Assembly (NCBI RefSeq): GCF_023638055.1
Contig: NZ_JAKRVY010000004.1
Location: 186,001 to 250,000 of the forward strand
DNA: 64,000 nt
From: Natranaeroarchaeum aerophilus
GTDB lineage: Archaea > Halobacteriota > Halobacteria > Halobacteriales > Natronoarchaeaceae
Direction of reading: 5' to 3'
A program made the translations under genes and the position numbers. Positions within the stretch are counted from its first letter, which is position 1; each line of letters begins with the position of its first letter. Under the pieces are notes generated by a model. The model did no database searches, was not told the DNA's origin, and saw nothing but the letters and a program-made list of their open reading frames with translations. Shown piece by piece: positions 9,045 through 17,209 of this stretch.

Positions 9045-9455
9045 CTACCGATCTGGCCGCGGAGCAGCTTCGTATTTTTCCATCTTTTCGGGTCTGTCCG
9101 AGATCGATTCGTAGATCCGCTGGAGCGTCTCCTCGGCGGCGAGCAGATTGTGCTCTTCGAGAAACGCCCGCCCCTCCTCGGTCAGCCCGTAGAACTTCCA
9201 GGGGTACCCCTGTTGACGCTTGTCGTCGGGCAGTGCAACCTCTTCGAGGATCCCGGCGTCGATCAGCTTCTGGACGTGCTTGTAGACGGTCGCCTCGCTA
9301 ACGCTGGGGTTGAGCTGTTCGAGTTCGTACATCGAGGGCAACCCCTCTGGATGTTGCAGGACGTTGCCGAGGATGGCAAACCGGGTCTCCTGCGTGAGAA
9401 AGTGTAGTAGCTCCCGGTTCCCCGCGCCGTCGGCAGGGCTCAGATCGGTGCTCAT
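9045..9455 (-). CDS. Winged-helix transcriptional regulator beside the glycosidase genes
   Basis: A 136-aa protein starting MSTDLSPADG. TQETRFAILGNVL and SEATVYKHVQKLIDAGILEE form a winged helix-turn-helix near residues 20-80, resembling the ArsR/PadR type. The C-terminal GLTEEGRAFLEEHNLLAAEE is a dimer-helix type segment. It faces the tandem alpha-glucosidase genes tail to tail and lies just downstream of a strong palindrome (9486-9518) that covers its own promoter. Autoregulation is likely and control of the sugar genes is plausible, but only by position. Confidence 0.8.
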   Translation of the reverse strand: MSTDLSPADGAGNRELLHFLTQETRFAILGNVLQHPEGLPSMYELEQLNPSVSEATVYKHVQKLIDAGILEEVALPDDKRQQGYPWKFYGLTEEGRAFLEEHNLLAAEETLQRIYESISDRPEKMEKYEAAPRPDR

Positions 9456-9485
9456 ACGACACGTTACGGTGCCCGAGCACAAGTA

Positions 9486-9518
9486 GTTTACTCTGGGGTA
9501 AATCACCCGGGAGTAAAC
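9486..9518. promoter_or_regulatory. Large imperfect palindrome between divergent genes (candidate operator)
   Basis: GTTTACTC (9486-9493) pairs with GAGTAAAC (9511-9518). Extending inward, the two 13-base arms match at 11 positions around an A/T-rich centre. The palindrome lies 31 bp before the winged-helix regulator start and 52 bp before the divergent gene at 9570. The left arm overlaps the A/T-rich sequence expected to be the regulator's TATA box, as in autorepression. Confidence 0.6.
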
Positions 9519-9569
9519 CATAATGTGGCCGGACACAACGCATATCCCGCCCCGGTGAGACCCCCCGGT

Positions 9570-10133
9570 ATGTCCAACGAGACGTCGCCCGATTCGGACG
9601 ACTCCCCCGCCCCCGAAGACGTCCTCGCCAGCGCGAACGAGCGCCTCGACGCCGAGGAGATCACGCTCGCGGACAACGAGGAGATCCTCCACGCGATGAG
9701 CGAACTCGCCCCCGTCTACGAGACGGACCGGTCGTACTTCGTCCTTGGCAACTACGATCGGGAACCGATCCGGCGGCTCAACCTCGTCGTCGACCGGCTC
9801 AACCGCCGGGCGGACGCCTACGCCTTCCGGATGGTCGACGTTCGCGGCGAGTGGGACAACAGCATCCAGAAGTTCTGTCTGATCGCCGACCTCGTGACGT
9901 ATCTCGTCGGCGTCGCCGAAAAGGAGCCGAGCGACTTCCTCGTCGAGCAGGGGCTGCTCGTCGGGAGCGAGGAGTACTTCGAAAAGAGCCACGTGCTGAA
10001 ACGCGAATACGAGGAGGAGCGACCCTTCGGCTGGATGCAGGATGGCGTCTTCGAGCTGTTCGACGATGAGGGGCGGCTCTACCGGTGGCGCACGGAGGAC
10101 GATCTCGTCGAGGCGGCCGAAGCGTTGCCATGA
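9570..10133 (+). CDS. Conserved-looking haloarchaeal protein of unknown function
   Basis: A 187-aa acidic soluble protein beginning MSNETSPDSDD. The first 35 residues are disordered and acidic. The rest is a mixed alpha/beta fold with YFVLGNYDREPIRRLN and WMQDGVFELFDDEGRLYRW. No membrane segment, Cys cluster or nucleotide motif is visible. It is divergent from the winged-helix regulator and shares the palindrome-containing region, so it may belong to the same regulon. I do not recognise the family. Confidence 0.72.
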   Translation: MSNETSPDSDDSPAPEDVLASANERLDAEEITLADNEEILHAMSELAPVYETDRSYFVLGNYDREPIRRLNLVVDRLNRRADAYAFRMVDVRGEWDNSIQKFCLIADLVTYLVGVAEKEPSDFLVEQGLLVGSEEYFEKSHVLKREYEEERPFGWMQDGVFELFDDEGRLYRWRTEDDLVEAAEALP

Positions 10134-10209
10134 TCGGCGGGTCGTGTTCGATCGAACGCCCCCTTTGAGTGAGCATAAAAAATATGCCTCGTGACAGCAA
10201 CGTCACGGC

Positions 10210-10641
10210 ATGAACCGCCGAGCCTTCCTCGCTGGGGCAGGAATCACGCTATCCGCTGCTAGTTCGGGATGTCTCAGCAGCGTCCCCGGAATCGGACCGG
10301 ATATAACTTTTGAACGGGTTGACGCCCAGATAGACGTTGATTCTCCGCCGGAGCTGACAGTTGAGAATGAGAGAGTCATCGTACAGGGGACAGTCGTATA
10401 CGGTGCGACTGATTGTTCGGAGCTTGAACTGGCTCATGCCGACTACGAAGGTTCACAGGAGCGCCTGGATCTACTCGTTGCAGGTGTCGACGATCGACGC
10501 TGGCCCGGTGGAAGCTGTACCGATGCCGCAATGGTTCAGGGATATCGTATCGAAGCGACACGTAGCGGTGGGTTTCGATACGTTTCCGCGACAGAACATC
10601 ACGGTCAGGGGGAAACCTATTCGGCGTCTTTCGAGCAGTGA
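10210..10641 (+). CDS. Tat-exported small lipoprotein
   Basis: The 143-aa precursor has the twin-arginine start MNRRAFL and a lipobox ending at Cys21 (SSGC), so it should be folded before export and lipid-anchored on the outer face of the membrane. The mature part is a small beta-rich domain with two further cysteines (DCSEL and GGSCTDA) that could form a disulfide. A TATA-like AT stretch (CATAAAAAATATG, near 10180) lies 30 bp upstream. The function is unknown. Confidence 0.78.
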   Translation: MNRRAFLAGAGITLSAASSGCLSSVPGIGPDITFERVDAQIDVDSPPELTVENERVIVQGTVVYGATDCSELELAHADYEGSQERLDLLVAGVDDRRWPGGSCTDAAMVQGYRIEATRSGGFRYVSATEHHGQGETYSASFEQ

Positions 10642-10687
10642 CCACAATCCCTTCTCGCACATTCAGCTTGATCACACGGACTGTGCA

Positions 10688-11221
10688 TCATCGGCGCTCC
10701 TGCCACTCCCCTTCCAGCAGTCCGTACCAGTGAACGTCCTGATACACCCCGTCAATGAACTCGGCATCACGATGGACGCCCTCCTCGACGAAGCCGACCG
10801 ATTCGAGCAGGGCCTGCGAGGCGTCATTGAACTCGAAAACTCGCGCCTCGATCCGGTGGAGGCCGAGTTGCTGGAACCCGTATTCGATGATCCGAATGGC
10901 GGCGTCACTTCCGTAGCCCATTCGGTGGTGCTCTGGGTCGACCCAGTAACCCAATTCAGCCCTGTCGTTGCCGGTATCGATTCCGTTCAGTCCGACCGTG
11001 CCGACTGCGTCCTCGTCGGTGATCATGAGCGTGACGTTGTCTTCGGTACAGACGACATCCTCGTAGAACGATTGTTCCTGGGCCGCGTTGACTGGGCGAT
11101 CACGTCCGATCGCTCGCCAGGCCTGTGGATCGTTGATCTGCTCCTGGAGGTACTCCAGATCCTCCTCCTCGATCGTTCGCAGGGTGACGTGCTTACCCTC
11201 CAGAAATACGGGGCCAGGCAT
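10688..11221 (-). CDS. GNAT acetyltransferase, RimJ/RimL-like
   Basis: The 177-aa form starting MPGPVFLEG fits the family. The A/T-rich CAACTTTTTATGAG sits about 27 bp upstream, fitting a leaderless message; an in-frame start eight codons earlier is less likely. Visible are LRTIEEEDLEYLQE, typical of the RimJ/RimL N-terminus, GLNGIDTGNDRAELGYWV, and the acetyl-CoA loop region HHRMGYGSDAAIRII followed by NDASQALLESVGFVEEG. The family N-acetylates proteins or small amines with acetyl-CoA. The substrate is unknown. Confidence 0.85.
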   Translation of the reverse strand: MPGPVFLEGKHVTLRTIEEEDLEYLQEQINDPQAWRAIGRDRPVNAAQEQSFYEDVVCTEDNVTLMITDEDAVGTVGLNGIDTGNDRAELGYWVDPEHHRMGYGSDAAIRIIEYGFQQLGLHRIEARVFEFNDASQALLESVGFVEEGVHRDAEFIDGVYQDVHWYGLLEGEWQERR

Positions 11222-11322
11222 AGAGATCGTACAGCAGAGACTCATAAAAAGTTGACTCCACGTCGGCCGAATCCCCGGAGCCGAAACGACGAAAGCGCTG
11301 CTCGCGTTACGTGAGGACAGAC

Positions 11323-12162
11323 ATGGATGGTGATCGTCGGGTGTTCGGCTACACGCGCCGAACTGTTGCGCTCGATCTGTTCGTCGTCGCGGCGGTCATC
11401 CCCGGCCTCCTGATCGCCCTCCACCTGCTTCTCCCCGAGTCCGCACGGACCGCTCTCGTACTCCAGCATGGCGACCCGGACCCGCTGGAGTTTCTCACTG
11501 CCGCGTACGTCCACTCGAACGTCCCACACCTGCGAAACAACGTCACCGGGTACCTCGCTGCGATCGTGATGGCCTACCTGCTCTGCCTCGAAGCGGGCCG
11601 ACGCCGGTGGTTCTTCGTGACGTTCGGGGCCGTGCTGGTACTCATCCCCGTTTTCGTCAACCTCGTGAGTTACGTGACGTTTGCGGGTGCGTTCCCGGCC
11701 GCACCAAGCACGCGGGGCTTTTCGGCGGTCGTCGCTGCGACCGGTGGGTTCGTCTACGTGTCCCTCCTCGTTCTGTTGCGGACCGCCTACTCGACGGAGA
11801 CGGCCACGTTCGCCGGTACAGTGGTCTTTCTCGTGTTGCTCGTGACCTTTTATCTCCTTCACGTGAGCGTCATCGAACCGCTCTTACTGGCCGGTGCCAG
11901 CGCAAGCGCGCTGCTTTGTCTGGCCGCCCTCGCGGTGAGCGCGAGGGGTCGACTCCCTCGCACTCGGGCTGGCTGGCTCCATCTTGGAACCGAGTCGGTA
12001 CCGGTCGTGCTCGTCACTGCCTTGCTCGTCGCGTTCGTGGTCGGTCTCTTTCCCCAGCGCGTCGTCGTCGACGGCATGGTCATCAACGTCTACGCTCACT
12101 GGCTGGGGCTTGTCGGCGGCGTCGCTGCGGCCGTGTTGCTCGAACCGATTGTCGCCGACTGA
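11323..12162 (+). CDS. Rhomboid-family intramembrane serine protease
   Basis: A 279-aa membrane protein with about seven hydrophobic segments. Rhomboid marks in order are AAYVHSNVPHLRNN (the His/Asn loop before the active site), the candidate catalytic Ser in TRGFSAVVAATGG, and the candidate catalytic His in YAHWLGLVGG near the C-terminus. The family cleaves membrane proteins inside the bilayer. ATG 11323 is preferred; GTG 11311 is possible. Its substrate and links to its neighbours are not evident. Confidence 0.83.
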   Translation: MDGDRRVFGYTRRTVALDLFVVAAVIPGLLIALHLLLPESARTALVLQHGDPDPLEFLTAAYVHSNVPHLRNNVTGYLAAIVMAYLLCLEAGRRRWFFVTFGAVLVLIPVFVNLVSYVTFAGAFPAAPSTRGFSAVVAATGGFVYVSLLVLLRTAYSTETATFAGTVVFLVLLVTFYLLHVSVIEPLLLAGASASALLCLAALAVSARGRLPRTRAGWLHLGTESVPVVLVTALLVAFVVGLFPQRVVVDGMVINVYAHWLGLVGGVAAAVLLEPIVAD

Positions 12163-12204
12163 GGGACATGCCGCGTTGACCTGGTGTTTGCGTGGAACGG
12201 TCCC

Positions 12205-12213
12205 TTTGTATAC
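12205..12213 (+). promoter_or_regulatory. TATA box for hisF
   Basis: TTTGTATAC is centred 28 bp before the hisF ATG at 12237. This implies a leaderless transcript and rules out the upstream in-frame start. Confidence 0.5.
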
Positions 12214-12236
12214 CCAGCCACACAACGGTCGGGTAT

Positions 12237-13052
12237 ATGGGCCTCACCAAGCGGATCATCCCCTGTATCGACGTGGATCTGGACGAGGAGGGCAACCCCG
12301 CAGTGTACACCGGCGTTCACTTCGAGGATCTGAAATACACCGGCGACCCGGTCGAGATGGCAAAGCGGTACAACGAGGCCGGTGCCGACGAGTTCGTCTT
12401 TCTCGATATCACCGCCTCGGCCGAGGGGCGCGAAACGATGCTCGGGGTCGTCGAGGACGTCGCCGACGAGGTCTTCATCCCCCTCACCGTGGGCGGCGGC
12501 ATCCGGACGCGCGAGGATATCAAGGAGACGCTGCGCGCCGGCGCGGACAAGGTCTCGGTCACCACCGGCGCGCTCGAACGACCCGAACTGATCAACGAGG
12601 GCGCGGCCGCCTTCGGCAGCCAGTGTATCGTGATCAGTGTCGATGCTCAGCGACGGTACGACGAGGCGGGCGAACATTACGTCGAAATCGATGGCGAGTC
12701 CTGCTGGTTCGAGTGCACGAAGAAGGGCGGCCGCGAGAGCACTGGTATCGACGTCGTCGAGTGGGCTCAGGAGGCCGAACGCCGCGGCGCTGGTGAACTC
12801 TTTGTCAACTCCATTGACGCTGACGGGACGAAAGACGGCTACGACATCCCCCTGACGAAAGCGGTCTGTGACACAGTCAGCACGCCAGTGATCGCCTCAT
12901 CGGGCTGTGGTGGTCCCGAGGACGCCTACGAGGTGTTCACCGAGGCGGACGCCGATGCCGCACTTGCAGCCTCGATCTTCCATTTCGACGAGTATTCGAT
13001 TCGGGAGGTAAAGGAGTACCTCGACGAGCGGGACGTTCCGGTGCGGTTGTAG
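12237..13052 (+). CDS. hisF: Imidazole glycerol phosphate synthase subunit HisF
   Basis: The 271-aa cyclase subunit of IGP synthase, which joins PRFAR and ammonia from HisH to give IGP and AICAR in histidine synthesis. The start MGLTKRIIPCIDVD is the classic HisF N-terminus with the catalytic Asp in CIDVD. The second catalytic Asp lies in FVNSIDADGTKDGYD, and the phosphate-binding loops are IPLTVGGGIRT and IASSGCGG. No other his gene is adjacent; hisC is 7 kb away, which is normal for dispersed archaeal his genes. Confidence 0.97.
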   Translation: MGLTKRIIPCIDVDLDEEGNPAVYTGVHFEDLKYTGDPVEMAKRYNEAGADEFVFLDITASAEGRETMLGVVEDVADEVFIPLTVGGGIRTREDIKETLRAGADKVSVTTGALERPELINEGAAAFGSQCIVISVDAQRRYDEAGEHYVEIDGESCWFECTKKGGRESTGIDVVEWAQEAERRGAGELFVNSIDADGTKDGYDIPLTKAVCDTVSTPVIASSGCGGPEDAYEVFTEADADAALAASIFHFDEYSIREVKEYLDERDVPVRL

Positions 13053-13087
13053 GGAGTAGTACTCCGAGCGACCGTGGGAGGAGGAGC

Positions 13088-13092
13088 TTTTT
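13088..13092 (+). terminator. T-run downstream of hisF
   Basis: Five T residues after the G-rich GTGGGAGGAGGAGC, 36 bp past the hisF stop, resemble a simple archaeal oligo-T terminator. Confidence 0.3.
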
Positions 13093-13230
13093 GGCCCAGA
13101 TGTTTGGAGGAGGTCCGACACGCTGGGAACTCTGGTCGGCCAGCCCTGAACGGATGGGTGAGACCAACACTACAGAAGTTGAAGTGTATTACTTCGAAAA
13201 GTGAAGCACTGTCAAAACGCGCATTGGCCA

Positions 13231-13497
13231 TCACACTGGCGATACCGTCACTGCCCACAGGGCAAGGAGGGCGGCCCCAGCCGCCGTAGCGGCCACCCAC
13301 ATATCCTCCGGAACCGACTCGACTGGCTCCCCCAGCACGAGCGTGTACGCCGAATACAGTATCATCCCGAGGCCCCCAAGCGACATCAGCACGGATCCGG
13401 GGCCGACGATTTCGCCGGTTAGATTGACGCCGCCGACGAACGCGAAGACCATCCCGGCAAGACTCAGCGACCCGTAGAAGACGAACGGTTTGAGCAC
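13231..13497 (-). CDS. Small three-helix membrane protein, GTG start
   Basis: An 88-aa protein with three hydrophobic segments. I place the start at GTG 13497 (VLKPFVFYGS) because a TATA-like CTAAAG (13521-13526) lies 26 bp upstream, while earlier in-frame starts carry polar non-family sequence. GGVNLTGEIVGPGS and EPVESVPEDMW are the loops. It is a hypothetical haloarchaeal membrane protein of unknown function, divergent from the zinc-ribbon gene at 13597. Confidence 0.65.
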   Translation of the reverse strand: MLKPFVFYGSLSLAGMVFAFVGGVNLTGEIVGPGSVLMSLGGLGMILYSAYTLVLGEPVESVPEDMWVAATAAGAALLALWAVTVSPV

Positions 13498-13596
13498 GTA
13501 ACAGGCTACGGAGTGGGTGACTAAAGAGGTCCCGAAGTTCGTCGTGAGACGATCGCTTTCACTACCCTTATGTATTGGATCTCCCAAGATTTGGTG

Positions 13597-13950
13597 ATGG
13601 TGTATCGGTGTGCGCGCTGTGGTAAGCCCCATCCACGCGACGATCCGCCCTGTACTGACTGTGGTCACAACTCGTTCGATGAGTACGACGATACGACGTC
13701 AGGAACGGTCGATACGGGCGGGAACCTGGTCTGGCAGTGTCAGGACTGTGGCCGCGAGCACGTCAAACACTCTCCGCCGTGTAGTCGGTGTGGAAGTCAG
13801 GACCTGCGGAAAGTTGAGCCGGACTACACCGAACTGGACCGTACGCTCGAACAGCGGACGGAGTGGGGTGCGATCGCCCGGCCCTACCTCCCATTGATCG
13901 GCGTCATCGCCGCGGCCGGACTCGTGTTGATCATCCTGATCGTACTGTGA
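13597..13950 (+). CDS. Double zinc-ribbon protein with C-terminal membrane anchor
   Basis: The 117-aa form starting MVYRCARCG carries two C4 zinc ribbons: CARC with CTDC, and CQDC with CSRC. One hydrophobic C-terminal segment (LIGVIAAAGLVLIILIVL) follows. A TATA-like TTATGTAT about 27 bp before 13597 supports this start over ATG 13570. The ribbons probably face the cytoplasm and bind zinc for protein or nucleic-acid contacts. This layout is common in haloarchaeal hypothetical proteins and the role is unknown. Confidence 0.75.
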   Translation: MVYRCARCGKPHPRDDPPCTDCGHNSFDEYDDTTSGTVDTGGNLVWQCQDCGREHVKHSPPCSRCGSQDLRKVEPDYTELDRTLEQRTEWGAIARPYLPLIGVIAAAGLVLIILIVL

Positions 13951-13994
13951 GTCACGGCCTGTCGTCGGCTGTAACCGGCCGAACAGGTGTTTTG

Positions 13995-14000
13995 AAAAAA
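13995..14000 (-). terminator. T-run downstream of rpo11
   Basis: On the minus strand six T residues follow the rpo11 stop by about 20 bp. This is a plausible oligo-T terminator. Confidence 0.4.
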
Positions 14001-14018
14001 TCGTAGTTACCCGTCCGA

Positions 14019-14303
14019 TCAGGCCGCTGTATCGAACGCCTCGCGGAAGGCACTTGCCTTCTCACGAACTCGTCCTGCACCAGCTTCCAGTGCGTCGAGC
14101 GGTTCCGTCGTGTCGTCCGTCTTGATTGCGAGGATCGGTTCGGTCTGTCCACCTGACTGCTCGGGGTTCATGTCGTACGTAGCCGTAGTGACGCCTTCGG
14201 TCTCCAGTAGCGCACCCTTCAGGACGTTCATGAACGTGTGGTCCTCCCCGCCAATCTCGATCGAGAGTTCCTCCTCGGTGTTCTCGATGACCCGTAGTTC
14301 CAT
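14019..14303 (-). CDS. rpoL: RNA polymerase subunit Rpo11 (RpoL)
   Basis: The 94-aa small assembly subunit of archaeal RNA polymerase pairs with Rpo3 and corresponds to eukaryotic Rpb11/AC19. The diagnostic stretch is [15 protein letters not shown] followed by [14 protein letters not shown]. The start MELRVIEN matches the family; in-frame extension upstream (from TTG 14387) is not homologous. A TATA-like TATAGATATACTAAA lies around 14410-14424 on this strand, which would give a short leader. Confidence 0.95.
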   Translation of the reverse strand: MELRVIENTEEELSIEIGGEDHTFMNVLKGALLETEGVTTATYDMNPEQSGGQTEPILAIKTDDTTEPLDALEAGAGRVREKASAFREAFDTAA

Positions 14304-14594
14304 ATCGACCGATTTGCTCGTTGCGCGTTTGTAGCTTTCGATAGCGAGCCTTTCGCCGTGCGTAGCACCCTCTTGCATCCGAATCAATCGAGAGGACCCC
14401 TGCCAGACGATTTAGTATATCTATATGGGATTTATCCGGCTCGTTCTCGACACGCTCGGCGATGTCGAACTGTCAATCCAAAAGCGGGAACTCGGTGAGG
14501 GAGTCCGGAGTCACAGCTGCAGAGTCGAACATACGGATTGTGGCTGACGGGGAGTGAGACGAGGATTTATTCTCGTCCAGTCGTCAGAGACGGT

Positions 14595-16016
14595 ATGAAC
14601 GTCCACTGGCACCGGCGCGATCTCAGGGCGGCGGACAACCACGGACTTGCAGCGGCCGCCGATCCCGGGCCAGTCCTCCCGGTATTCGTCTTCGATAAAG
14701 ACGTCCTGCAGCACGGGTCATCCGTTCGGGTCGCCTACATGCTCGACGCACTGTCATCGCTGGCGGAGTGGTACCGCGAGCATGGGAGCAACCTACTCGT
14801 CACCCGTGGTGATCCCCGGGAGGTCTTGCCTGCACTTGCCGAGGCGATCAATGCCGAGCATGTCCTCTGGAACAAGGATTACTCCGGGCTAGCGCGGGAG
14901 CGCGACGCCGAGGTTCGGCAGGCGCTCGCCGAACAGGATGTCCGGCGCGGGAGCTATCACGACGCGATCTGTCACGAGCCCGGGTCGATCACGACCAACG
15001 ACGGCGACCCGTACTCGGTGTTCACGTACTTCGGCCGGAAGTGGCAGGATCGAGAGAAAGAGGGTCCCTACGACGCACCGGACGCCGACGAACTTGTCGA
15101 CCCGACAGCCCTTTCGATCCCCGATCGCTGGTCTACCACCTTGCCATCGCTCGACGATCTGGGCTTCGACGAGCCAGACGCCACGCTCCAGCCTGCGAGT
15201 ACGGAGGCAGCCCGTGAACGTCTCGAATCTTTCTGCGCCGAGGATATCTACCGGTACGACGACAGGCGGGACTACCCTGCAGACGGCTGTACGTCCCGGC
15301 TCTCGGCGGACCTGAAGTGGGGAACGATCGGCATTCGCGAAGTCCACGCCGCAACTGTCGAGGCCGCCAAAAGCGCTGACACGGACGCCGAACGTGAGTC
15401 AGTCGAGGAGTTCCAGTCCCAGCTGGCCTGGCGCGAGTTCTACACGCACGTTCTCTTTTTCAGCCCCGAGGTAGTTACGGAGAACTACAGGGAGTACGAG
15501 AACCCGATCGAGTGGCGCGAAGAGCCGGACCACCTGTCGGCATGGAAGGCCGGTGAAACCGGCTACCCCATCGTCGACGCCGGGATGCGCCAGTTGCTGG
15601 ACGAGGGCTACATCCACAACCGCATACGGATGATCGTGGCCTCGTTTCTGACCAAGGACCTCATGCTTGACTGGCGTGAGGGCTACGACTGGTTCCGTGA
15701 GCAACTCGCCGACCACGACACGGCAAACGACAACGGTGGCTGGCAGTGGGCCGCCTCCACGGGAACCGACTCACAGCCGTACTTCCGGATATTCAACCCG
15801 ATGACCCAGGGCGAACGCTACGATCCCGACGCGGAGTATATCAAACGCTACGTTCCCGAACTCGCGGATATCGAACCGGAACAGATCCACTCCTGGCACG
15901 AACTCTCCGTAACCCAGCGACAGCGCCTCGCCCCCGACTATCCCGCACCCATCGTCGATCACAGCGAGCGTCGTGAAGCGGCGATCGAGATGTTCGAAGC
16001 GGCACGCGGAGAGTGA
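14595..16016 (+). CDS. phr: Deoxyribodipyrimidine photolyase (class I, CPD-type)
   Basis: A 473-aa FAD enzyme that uses blue light to split cyclobutane pyrimidine dimers. The N-terminal Rossmann antenna domain starts MNVHWHRRDLRAADN. The C-terminal helical FAD domain shows ETGYPIVDAGMRQL, IHNRIRMIVASFLTKDL, DNNGG-type WQWAASTGTDSQP and the FRIFNPMTQGERYDPD motif. TTTAT at 14566-14571 lies 27 bp before the ATG, fitting a leaderless transcript. A photolyase is expected in sun-exposed halophiles. A cryptochrome or 6-4 role cannot be fully excluded by reading. Confidence 0.95.
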   Translation: MNVHWHRRDLRAADNHGLAAAADPGPVLPVFVFDKDVLQHGSSVRVAYMLDALSSLAEWYREHGSNLLVTRGDPREVLPALAEAINAEHVLWNKDYSGLARERDAEVRQALAEQDVRRGSYHDAICHEPGSITTNDGDPYSVFTYFGRKWQDREKEGPYDAPDADELVDPTALSIPDRWSTTLPSLDDLGFDEPDATLQPASTEAARERLESFCAEDIYRYDDRRDYPADGCTSRLSADLKWGTIGIREVHAATVEAAKSADTDAERESVEEFQSQLAWREFYTHVLFFSPEVVTENYREYENPIEWREEPDHLSAWKAGETGYPIVDAGMRQLLDEGYIHNRIRMIVASFLTKDLMLDWREGYDWFREQLADHDTANDNGGWQWAASTGTDSQPYFRIFNPMTQGERYDPDAEYIKRYVPELADIEPEQIHSWHELSVTQRQRLAPDYPAPIVDHSERREAAIEMFEAARGE

Positions 16017-16118
16017 TATCAGGCACCGGGATGACCTGCCCACCGTGTGGTGTGTGAACGACTGTCTTCTAAACGTTTAACAGTCATCGAACCGATATAG
16101 GAGATGGAGGAGATACAT

Positions 16119-16730
16119 ATGCCAGAACAATCCGATCCCGAACTGCCGCCGCTCCCGTATGACTACGATGCGCTTGAACCGCACATCTCCGAGCAGGTGC
16201 TGACGTGGCACCACGACACCCACCATCAGGGCTACGTGAACGGCCTCGCCAGCGCCGAGGAGACCCTCGCCGAGAACCGCGAGAGCGGGGACTTCGGTAG
16301 CTCCGCAGGCGCGCTCGGCAACGTCACCCACAACGGCTGTGGACACTATCTCCACACGCTGTTCTGGGAGAACATGGATCCCAACGGTGGCGGCGAACCC
16401 GAGGGCGACCTGCTCGACCGTATCGAGGAGGACTTTGGCTCCTACGAGGGCTGGAAAGGCGAGTTCGAGGCAGCTGCGAGCGCCGCAGGTGGCTGGGCAC
16501 TGCTCGTGTACGACCCCGTTGCCAAGCAGCTACGCAACGTCGCGGTCGACAAGCACGATCAGGGCGCGCTCTGGGGCGCACACCCGATCCTCGCAATCGA
16601 CGTCTGGGAGCACTCCTACTACTACGACTACGGCCCGGCACGGGGTGACTTCATCAGCGCGTTCTTCGAGGTTGTCGACTGGGACAAGGCGAGCGAAGAG
16701 TACGCGAAGTGCCTCGACCACTTCGAGTAG
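16119..16730 (+). CDS. sod: Superoxide dismutase (Mn/Fe family)
   Basis: A 203-aa enzyme that dismutates superoxide. Metal ligands are visible in HISEQVLTWHHDTHH (first His), GHYLHTLFW (second, H79) and DVWEHSYYY (Asp and His). The ATG at 16119 has GGAGG six to eight bases upstream, so it is preferred over the in-frame start at 16104. The family is manganese-dependent in most haloarchaea, but metal choice is not decided by sequence here. It follows the photolyase, together giving light and oxygen stress protection. Confidence 0.95.
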   Translation: MPEQSDPELPPLPYDYDALEPHISEQVLTWHHDTHHQGYVNGLASAEETLAENRESGDFGSSAGALGNVTHNGCGHYLHTLFWENMDPNGGGEPEGDLLDRIEEDFGSYEGWKGEFEAAASAAGGWALLVYDPVAKQLRNVAVDKHDQGALWGAHPILAIDVWEHSYYYDYGPARGDFISAFFEVVDWDKASEEYAKCLDHFE

Positions 16731-16752
16731 TGTAGTCGCCGAGCGTACACGA

Positions 16753-16758
16753 TTTTTT
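16753..16758 (+). terminator. T-run downstream of sod
   Basis: Six T residues after a GC-rich stretch, 23 bp past the sod stop, form a simple archaeal oligo-T terminator. Confidence 0.4.
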
Positions 16759-16853
16759 GTTGTCACTTGGCTAGCCTCACTACTGACGTGAAAACGAACG
16801 GCCCAGAAGCCAGTCGTATTGGCGTCGAAGTAGGTTCGGTACCCCTGTACGTT

Positions 16854-16866
16854 TATCAGTCTGATA
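16854..16866. promoter_or_regulatory. Perfect 13-bp palindrome in the padR promoter (candidate operator)
   Basis: TATCAG-T-CTGATA is a perfect inverted repeat ending 25 bp before the padR ATG, exactly over the TATA position. Promoter overlap and symmetry suggest autorepression by the dimeric PadR product. Confidence 0.55.
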
Positions 16867-16890
16867 GTTGGATAACTGCTTGGGGGAACA

Positions 16891-17187
16891 ATGCACGATC
16901 TAACTGGGTTCCAGCGGGACCTACTGTACGTGATCGCCGGGAGAGACGATCCACACGGGCTCGCCATCAAGGAGGAGCTCGAAGACTACTATGAAAGCGA
17001 GATCCATCACGGCCGACTCTACCCGAACCTCGACGCACTCGTCGACAAAGGACTGGTAGAAAAAGGGGAGCTCGATCGGCGAACGAACTATTACGCACTC
17101 ACACAGCGCGGAGACCGCGAACTGGAAGCGCGGCGTGAGTGGGAGAGTAGCTACATCGACAACGAAGAAACCGAGATCTCGTTGTAG
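16891..17187 (+). CDS. PadR-family transcriptional regulator
   Basis: A 98-aa winged-helix protein. LTGFQRDLLYVIAG and HGLAIKEELEDYY, then HHGRLYPNLDALVDKGLVEK and TNYYALTQRG, are the signature PadR recognition helix and wing. It is a short member without the long C-terminal domain. PadR proteins are usually ligand-responsive repressors and often regulate themselves. The palindrome at 16854-16866 over its promoter fits that. No co-transcribed effector gene is present. Confidence 0.9.
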   Translation: MHDLTGFQRDLLYVIAGRDDPHGLAIKEELEDYYESEIHHGRLYPNLDALVDKGLVEKGELDRRTNYYALTQRGDRELEARREWESSYIDNEETEISL

Positions 17188-17209
17188 TCGCCAGCAGTTG
17201 TACTATCGA

